Positions 1-3,110 of a stretch of 6,019 nt of DNA are shown piece after piece. The stretch lies in assembly GCA_030042765.1 (NCBI GenBank), contig JASHZA010000171.1, positions 1 through 6,019 on the forward strand, given 5' to 3'. The number at the start of each line of letters is the position of its first letter. Positions within the stretch are counted from its first letter, which is position 1. The position numbers and the translations under genes are program-made. Below the pieces are notes generated by a model that was given only the letters and a program-made list of their open reading frames with translations, searched no databases and was not told the origin of the DNA. This DNA is from Candidatus Binataceae bacterium (lineage in GTDB: Bacteria > Desulfobacterota > Binatia > Binatales > Binataceae).

Positions 1-848
1 GCGAGGACCGGATGCAAAAGGCGCCGCGTTTCGGCGCCGACGCCCTCATTCTAGATCTCGAAGACGCCGTCGCCTTGCCCGACAAGCCGAAGGCGCGCCC
101 GATCGTGCGCAAGATGGTCGAGGAGCTTGGCAACGCCGGCCAAAATATCCTCGTCCGCGTCAACGACTTCGAAACCGAACTCACCTGGGCCGACCTCGAC
201 GCCGTCGTTTGCGCGCAGCTGTACGCCGTGATGCTCCCCAAGGTGACCGGCCCCGAGGACGTCAAACGCGCCGACACCATCATCGAATTTCTCGAACGCA
301 AGCACGGTATCGAACGCGGCACCGTGCTCATCTACCCCGTGCTCGAAACCGCCCAGGGGATGCGCCTGGCGTACGAGTGCGCGACCGCGTCGCCGCGCGT
401 GGTGCATCTGGGCGGCCTCACCGGCAAGGACGGCGATATCGCGCGCGCGATCGGGTTCCAATGGACGCCCGAGGGCCACGAAGCGTTTTTCTATATCTCG
501 AAAGTTTTGCTCGACGCGCGCGCCGCCAATATCCCCTACCCGATGGGCGGCCGCGGATGGTGGGATATCCAGGACCTCGACGGCTTGCGCGCCGAGGCGA
601 TCCGCACGCGCAATTTCGGCTACACCGGGATGGTCCTCATCCATCCCTCGCACGTCCCAATCGTCAACGAAGTCTTTACGCCGACCAAGGATCAGATTTC
701 GCACTGGCGCGAACTGATAGCGGCGGTCGAGCAATGCGAGCGCGAGGGCCGCTCGGTGGTCACCTTCAACGGGATGATGGTCGATACGGCCCACGTCAAG
801 GTCGCGCGCGACATGCTCAAATGGGCGGCCGAACTCGGCGTCGCCTGA
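1..848 (+). CDS. HpcH/HpaI aldolase / citrate lyase beta (CitE-like) family acyl-CoA lyase, 5' end cut off by window
   Basis: This is a TIM-barrel lyase of the CitE/malyl-CoA lyase group, which makes or breaks the C-C bond of beta-hydroxy-acyl-CoA esters such as malyl-, citramalyl- or HMG-type CoA, with Mg2+. Counting the Met at 12 as residue 1, I see the family signatures ILDLEDAV (13-20), VRVN (48-51), LPKV (75-78), PVLETAQG (109-116; E112 is the expected metal ligand), GGLTGKDGD (134-142; D142 the likely second metal ligand) and the late GMVLIHPSH block (206-214). The reading frame stays open left of that Met (codons for E-D-R at 3-11), and family members carry a leading strand with a VPG-type motif before this point. 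The ATG at 12 is therefore internal and roughly 20-40 N-terminal residues lie outside the window. The C-terminus is complete (TGA 846-848). The gene converges on the maoC-like gene. The family is secure; the substrate is not. Confidence 0.9.
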   Translation, partial: EDRMQKAPRFGADALILDLEDAVALPDKPKARPIVRKMVEELGNAGQNILVRVNDFETELTWADLDAVVCAQLYAVMLPKVTGPEDVKRADTIIEFLERKHGIERGTVLIYPVLETAQGMRLAYECATASPRVVHLGGLTGKDGDIARAIGFQWTPEGHEAFFYISKVLLDARAANIPYPMGGRGWWDIQDLDGLRAEAIRTRNFGYTGMVLIHPSHVPIVNEVFTPTKDQISHWRELIAAVEQCEREGRSVVTFNGMMVDTAHVKVARDMLKWAAELGVA

Positions 849-1088
849 CCAATTCGCTGCCACCGACGACGGAATCCGGGTCGGGCGGCTCACCCGATTG
901 CGGTTACCGCCGCCTGTCGGGCGGAATCCGAACAGCGGTCGAACGAAAGGCGAATTTTGCAGGAATAGCGAATCTTAAGCGAAACATCGACGCCCGTATC
1001 GGGGGGATAGCAGGGCCAGCAACCGATTTTACTCCCCCTCTAGCACCTTCTAGCGTCGCTGTGCAGGGTGAAATCCTTCACTACCCGG
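849..1088. other. Convergent intergenic region, no gene seen
   Basis: These 240 bp separate the stop codons of two converging genes. I find no coding frame with family character. The left third holds the repeat cluster described separately. A weak hairpin lies at the right end (GTGAA 1068-1072, loop, TTCAC 1077-1081), just beyond the maoC-like stop on the - strand, but no U-rich tail follows it. Termination of both genes may be Rho-dependent or rely on these weak stems. Confidence 0.6.
871..930. repeat. Cluster of short direct and inverted repeats after the lyase gene
   Basis: Two words each occur twice: GGAATCCG (871-878 and 923-930) and GTCGGGCGG (880-888 and 916-924). Inverted pairs overlap them: CGGGT 877-881 with ACCCG 892-896, GCGGT 900-904 with ACCGC 906-910, and CCGCC 910-914 with GGCGG 920-924. 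The GGCGG at 884-888 could also pair with CCGCC 910-914, so two folds exclude each other. No T-run follows, so this is not a classical intrinsic terminator. It may be a REP-like element, an mRNA-stabilising 3' structure, or chance in GC-rich DNA. Confidence 0.4.
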
Positions 1089-1541
1089 CTAGGCCGGCTT
1101 GCGCCGCATCATCCCAGCTCGGCGCGCTTTGACCACCACCTCGCCGCGCTGGTTGACGCCGCGATGCTCGAACATCACGACGCCCCATTGCGGGCGCGAC
1201 TTCGACTCGCGCACCTCGATTATCTCCGTCTCGGCCGTGATGGTGTCACCGATGAAGACCGGCCGCGGAAATTCGGTCTTCTCGAAGCCGAGATTGCCGA
1301 CCGTCGTGCCGAGCGTCAACTCGCCGACCGAAAGTCCGACGACGAGACCGAGGGTAAAGATGCTGTTGACCAGGCGCTGGCCGAACTCGGTGTTCTTGGA
1401 AAACTCGACATCGAGATGAAGCGGCTGCGGATTCATCGTGAGCGTCGTGAAGAGCAGGTTGTCTGTTTCGGTCACGGTGCGGCTGGGCTGATGCTTGAAG
1501 ACATCGCCGACGCGAAATTCCTCGAAATATTTGCCTGCCAT
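1089..1541 (-). CDS. MaoC-family single-hotdog dehydratase/hydratase
   Basis: The 150-residue protein is the usual length of a stand-alone MaoC hotdog protein, a group that hydrates enoyl-CoA or dehydrates (R)-3-hydroxyacyl-CoA and related dicarboxyl-CoA esters in the cytosol. It opens with the typical YFEEFRVGD (5-13), followed by TVTETDN (22-28), the active-site turn NPQPLH (37-42), then FGQRLVNS (53-60) and [10 protein letters not shown] (91-100), which match the family order. Compared with the PhaJ-type motif D-x-N-P-[LIV]-H, the catalytic Asp position is N37 and the next Asn is Q39, while H42 is kept. The substrate or mechanism may therefore differ from classical (R)-hydratases. The start is supported by GAGGAG (complement of 1545-1550) just before ATG 1541; the stop is TAG at 1089-1091. 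The gene lies downstream of the MFS gene on the same strand. Similar proteins sit beside CitE-like lyases in mycobacteria, which suggests a joint pathway. The family is firm; the reaction is inferred. Confidence 0.9.
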   Translation of the reverse strand: MAGKYFEEFRVGDVFKHQPSRTVTETDNLLFTTLTMNPQPLHLDVEFSKNTEFGQRLVNSIFTLGLVVGLSVGELTLGTTVGNLGFEKTEFPRPVFIGDTITAETEIIEVRESKSRPQWGVVMFEHRGVNQRGEVVVKARRAGMMRRKPA

Positions 1542-1544
1542 AAG

Positions 1545-1550
1545 CTCCTC
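1545..1550 (-). promoter_or_regulatory. Ribosome binding site of the maoC-like gene
   Basis: GAGGAG on the - strand is a near-perfect Shine-Dalgarno core. It ends 3 nt before the ATG (5 nt if the GAGG core at 1547-1550 is used), fixing the start at 1541. A strong own RBS 70 bp downstream of the transporter stop shows the gene does not depend on translational coupling. Confidence 0.6.
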
Positions 1551-1565
1551 GAAGGACGAAAGTTG

Positions 1566-1578
1566 TGTAACTGATACA
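1566..1578. promoter_or_regulatory. Small palindrome upstream of the maoC-like gene, possible operator
   Basis: TGTAACTGATACA has TGTA/TACA arms, and inner C and G positions are also symmetric. It lies about 25 bp before the maoC-like ATG, in a locally AT-richer stretch. Position and symmetry suit a repressor site or part of an internal promoter, but it is short and no matching second copy was seen near the transporter. Confidence 0.25.
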
Positions 1579-1585
1579 GAATAAT

Positions 1586-1604
1586 TGCGCTCCGGGCGAG
1601 CGCA
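1586..1604 (-). terminator. GC-rich hairpin between transporter and maoC-like gene (weak terminator or attenuator)
   Basis: On the - strand a perfect 7-bp stem, TGCGCTC with GAGCGCA, closes a 5-nt loop and is followed by ATTATTCT, a partly U-rich tail. It starts 12 nt after the transporter stop, where an intrinsic terminator would be expected. The broken U-run suggests partial read-through, which would lower maoC-like expression relative to the transporter. On the + strand nothing T-rich follows, so the orientation is clear. Confidence 0.45.
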
Positions 1605-1616
1605 GCCGGTGCTGTT

Positions 1617-2933
1617 CTAGGCCGGAGCCGCGGAGGTTTCGGGCGATAGTTCCTCGAGTGTCTTGCCGCGCGTTTCCGGAACGAAAGCCACGATCAGCAG
1701 CGCGCCCACGATCGGTCCTGCGGCAAAGATCGCCGCCGCGTTGCCCAGCCCGCCCATCGAATTTGCCAGCATCCCCACGCAGAGCGGCGCCAGAGTCCAA
1801 CCAAGCTGGCCGATCCCCTGCACGGTCAGACAGAAACCGGTCGCACGCGCTCCGGTTGGAAACAGTTCCGCTGAAAGCGCGGCGTTCGCGGTACGCGCCC
1901 CCTGATAGGCGAACATCGTCGCCATCAACCCGGTCAGCATCGCCTGATGATCCGTGCTCTGGAACAGGCAGAACATCGCGGCGCCTGCGCCCGCGAAGAA
2001 CAACGCCATCGTCGTGCGCCGCCCGATGCGGTCGAGCAGCCAGCCGCTGAGAAGCGTTCCCGCCGCGCCCATCAGATAGGCCAGCACAATCGCAACCCCG
2101 ACCTGACCGGAGCTCCAATGATGATCGCGCTTCGCATACAGGCTGAAGAACGAGATCGTCGGGCCCCCCACCAGCCCGATACAATTGCAAAGCGCGGCGA
2201 CCAGAATCATCCGTTGCGGCCAGGGACCGGCGCCCGGTTCGATACAGCGACGCAAGGGTGCGAAAACTCCCGGGCGCTGGGTCTTTTGGTCTGCGCGGAA
2301 AGCCTCGAGCGCCGCATAGCGTGCGGTCTCGTGCATCCGGCGCCTCAGCCACGCGACGATCAGCAGCGGCGCGATTCCCAGCAGGTACATCCCGCGCCAT
2401 CCGAAACGCGATTCGGCCATGTGACCGTAGAGGATTCCCGCCGTTGCGACGCCTGCGAACGCGACCATGTGCAGGATCGAAATGGCCCGGCCGCGCAGGC
2501 GGTCGGGAAACTCCTCGCCGATTATCGTTACGGCCACCCCGAACTCGGCCGCGAGGAACAGCTGCGCGAGGCTCTGGAACAGCGCAAAGGTAGCGATCCC
2601 CGATGAAAGTGCGGTCGCCAGCGTAAAGAGAGCGTAAGCCAGGACGGTGTTCGCGATCACGCGCTTGCGCCCCCAACGATCCGCGAGCGTCACCACGAAA
2701 AAAGAGAGAATTCCTCCGAAACGGACGAACGTCGCCATCGCACCGACCTCGGCGTCGCTCATGCGAAAGGTGCGCGCGATATCGGGCGTGCACAGGTGGA
2801 AGATCGTGATGTCGTAGCCCTCGAACACCGTCGCCGAGAGCATCATCGCGAGCAACGCCCAAAGATAGCGCGGCGACGGTGCTACCCATTCTACCGTGGG
2901 TTCGGCGCGAGTTTCTGTGGCCGCGGCATCCAT
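1617..2933 (-). CDS. Major facilitator superfamily transporter (AAHS/sugar-porter-like metabolite:H+ symporter)
   Basis: The 438-residue inner-membrane carrier has about 12 hydrophobic segments, roughly at 23-46, 62-83, 92-110, 115-138, 150-172, 180-197, 243-266, 277-299, 306-325, 330-350, 366-390 and 397-418, with the usual cytoplasmic loop near 198-240. MFS signatures are clear: GYDITI in helix 1 (39-44, an Asp seen in aromatic-acid:H+ symporters), motif A ADRWGRKRV (84-92), GEEFPDRLRGR (139-149), the second-half motif A LDRIGRR (300-306), AELFPTGARATG (355-366) and the terminal PETRGKTLEEL (419-429) of sugar/organic-acid porters. The start at ATG 2933 is preceded by GGGAG 9 nt upstream (complement of 2943-2947); TAG ends it at 1617. 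The maoC-like gene follows 75 bp downstream, so the two probably share a transcript. Linkage to CoA-ester enzymes favours a carboxylic acid as cargo, but the substrate cannot be deduced. It is transcribed divergently from the cyclase gene. Confidence 0.92.
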   Translation of the reverse strand: MDAAATETRAEPTVEWVAPSPRYLWALLAMMLSATVFEGYDITIFHLCTPDIARTFRMSDAEVGAMATFVRFGGILSFFVVTLADRWGRKRVIANTVLAYALFTLATALSSGIATFALFQSLAQLFLAAEFGVAVTIIGEEFPDRLRGRAISILHMVAFAGVATAGILYGHMAESRFGWRGMYLLGIAPLLIVAWLRRRMHETARYAALEAFRADQKTQRPGVFAPLRRCIEPGAGPWPQRMILVAALCNCIGLVGGPTISFFSLYAKRDHHWSSGQVGVAIVLAYLMGAAGTLLSGWLLDRIGRRTTMALFFAGAGAAMFCLFQSTDHQAMLTGLMATMFAYQGARTANAALSAELFPTGARATGFCLTVQGIGQLGWTLAPLCVGMLANSMGGLGNAAAIFAAGPIVGALLIVAFVPETRGKTLEELSPETSAAPA

Positions 2934-2983
2934 CCGGGTTGGCTCCCGCCCGCTTGGCGGCCAGCGCGTTTAGCGTCCCAGAT

Positions 2984-2993
2984 CGCTATAGCG
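2984..2993. promoter_or_regulatory. Perfect 10-bp palindrome, candidate operator
   Basis: CGCTATAGCG is exactly self-complementary. It sits about 50 bp from the transporter start and 120 bp from the cyclase start, flanked on both sides by further TAGCG words. A dimeric regulator controlling one or both divergent genes could bind here. Ten bases of symmetry can arise by chance, so this is a candidate only. Confidence 0.25.
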
Positions 2994-3028
2994 GCAGCAA
3001 GCTCTGTTAGCGGCGCAGGTCGAAATAA

Positions 3029-3034
3029 CATAAT
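3029..3034 (+). promoter_or_regulatory. Possible -10 element for the cyclase gene
   Basis: CATAAT matches TATAAT in five of six positions inside an AT-rich patch. A start of transcription near 3041 would give a leader of about 70 nt. The -35 side is poor (TTAGCG at 3008-3013, 15-nt spacing), so an activator or another sigma factor may be needed if it is used. Confidence 0.25.
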
Positions 3035-3101
3035 TTATTTTCAAGCCGATCGGTCATACGCAGCGGGGAGCCTGAGACATCGATGGATGGACTCGATCGG
3101 C

Positions 3102-3107
3102 GGGGGA
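3102..3107 (+). promoter_or_regulatory. Ribosome binding site choosing the cyclase start at 3111
   Basis: GGGGGA lies 3 nt before ATG 3111. An in-frame ATG at 3087 would add only MDSIGGGP and has its nearest purine run (GGGGAG, 3065-3070) 16 nt away, too far for normal use. The protein from 3111 opens directly with the helix NFDETLGRVLELL, so 3111 is preferred. Confidence 0.45.
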
Positions 3108-3110
3108 CCC

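Larger units (their letters stand above)
2934..3110. promoter_or_regulatory. Divergent intergenic control region (MFS gene left, cyclase gene right)
   Basis: These 177 bp must hold both start-proximal promoters. They contain a perfect 10-bp palindrome CGCTATAGCG (2984-2993). [AT]TAGCG words occur at 2970, 2988 and 3008, about 18-20 bp apart. An AT-rich patch lies at 3021-3044, the most AT-rich stretch near the two starts. Within it CATAAT (3029-3034) is one base from the sigma70 -10 consensus for the + strand, with only a weak TTAGCG at 3008 as -35. I found no convincing -35/-10 pair for the - strand. Confidence 0.4.

Noticed and set aside
51..893. Long open frame of 280 codons antisense to the lyase gene
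   Set aside because: It mirrors the lyase codons, its residues are rich in Arg, Asp, Val and His with no family motif, and the + strand frame carries clear lyase signatures.
993..1003. CCCG-TAT-CGGG hairpin as terminator of the lyase gene
   Set aside because: Only four base pairs, 145 bp after the stop, and followed by GGG and no T-run.
209..1132. 307-codon + strand frame overlapping the lyase and running through the spacer into the maoC-like gene
   Set aside because: It is Arg-rich and low in hydrophobic pattern, a typical out-of-frame product of high-GC DNA, and it overlaps a well-supported gene for most of its length.
1068..1574. 168-codon + strand frame opposite the maoC-like gene
   Set aside because: Antisense shadow; the - strand frame has MaoC motifs and a strong ribosome binding site.
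1246..2889. 547-codon - strand frame spanning the MFS and MaoC genes
   Set aside because: It is a shifted frame of both genes. The transporter frame shows 12 helices and MFS motifs, whereas this frame is Arg/Gly/Asp-rich and has none.
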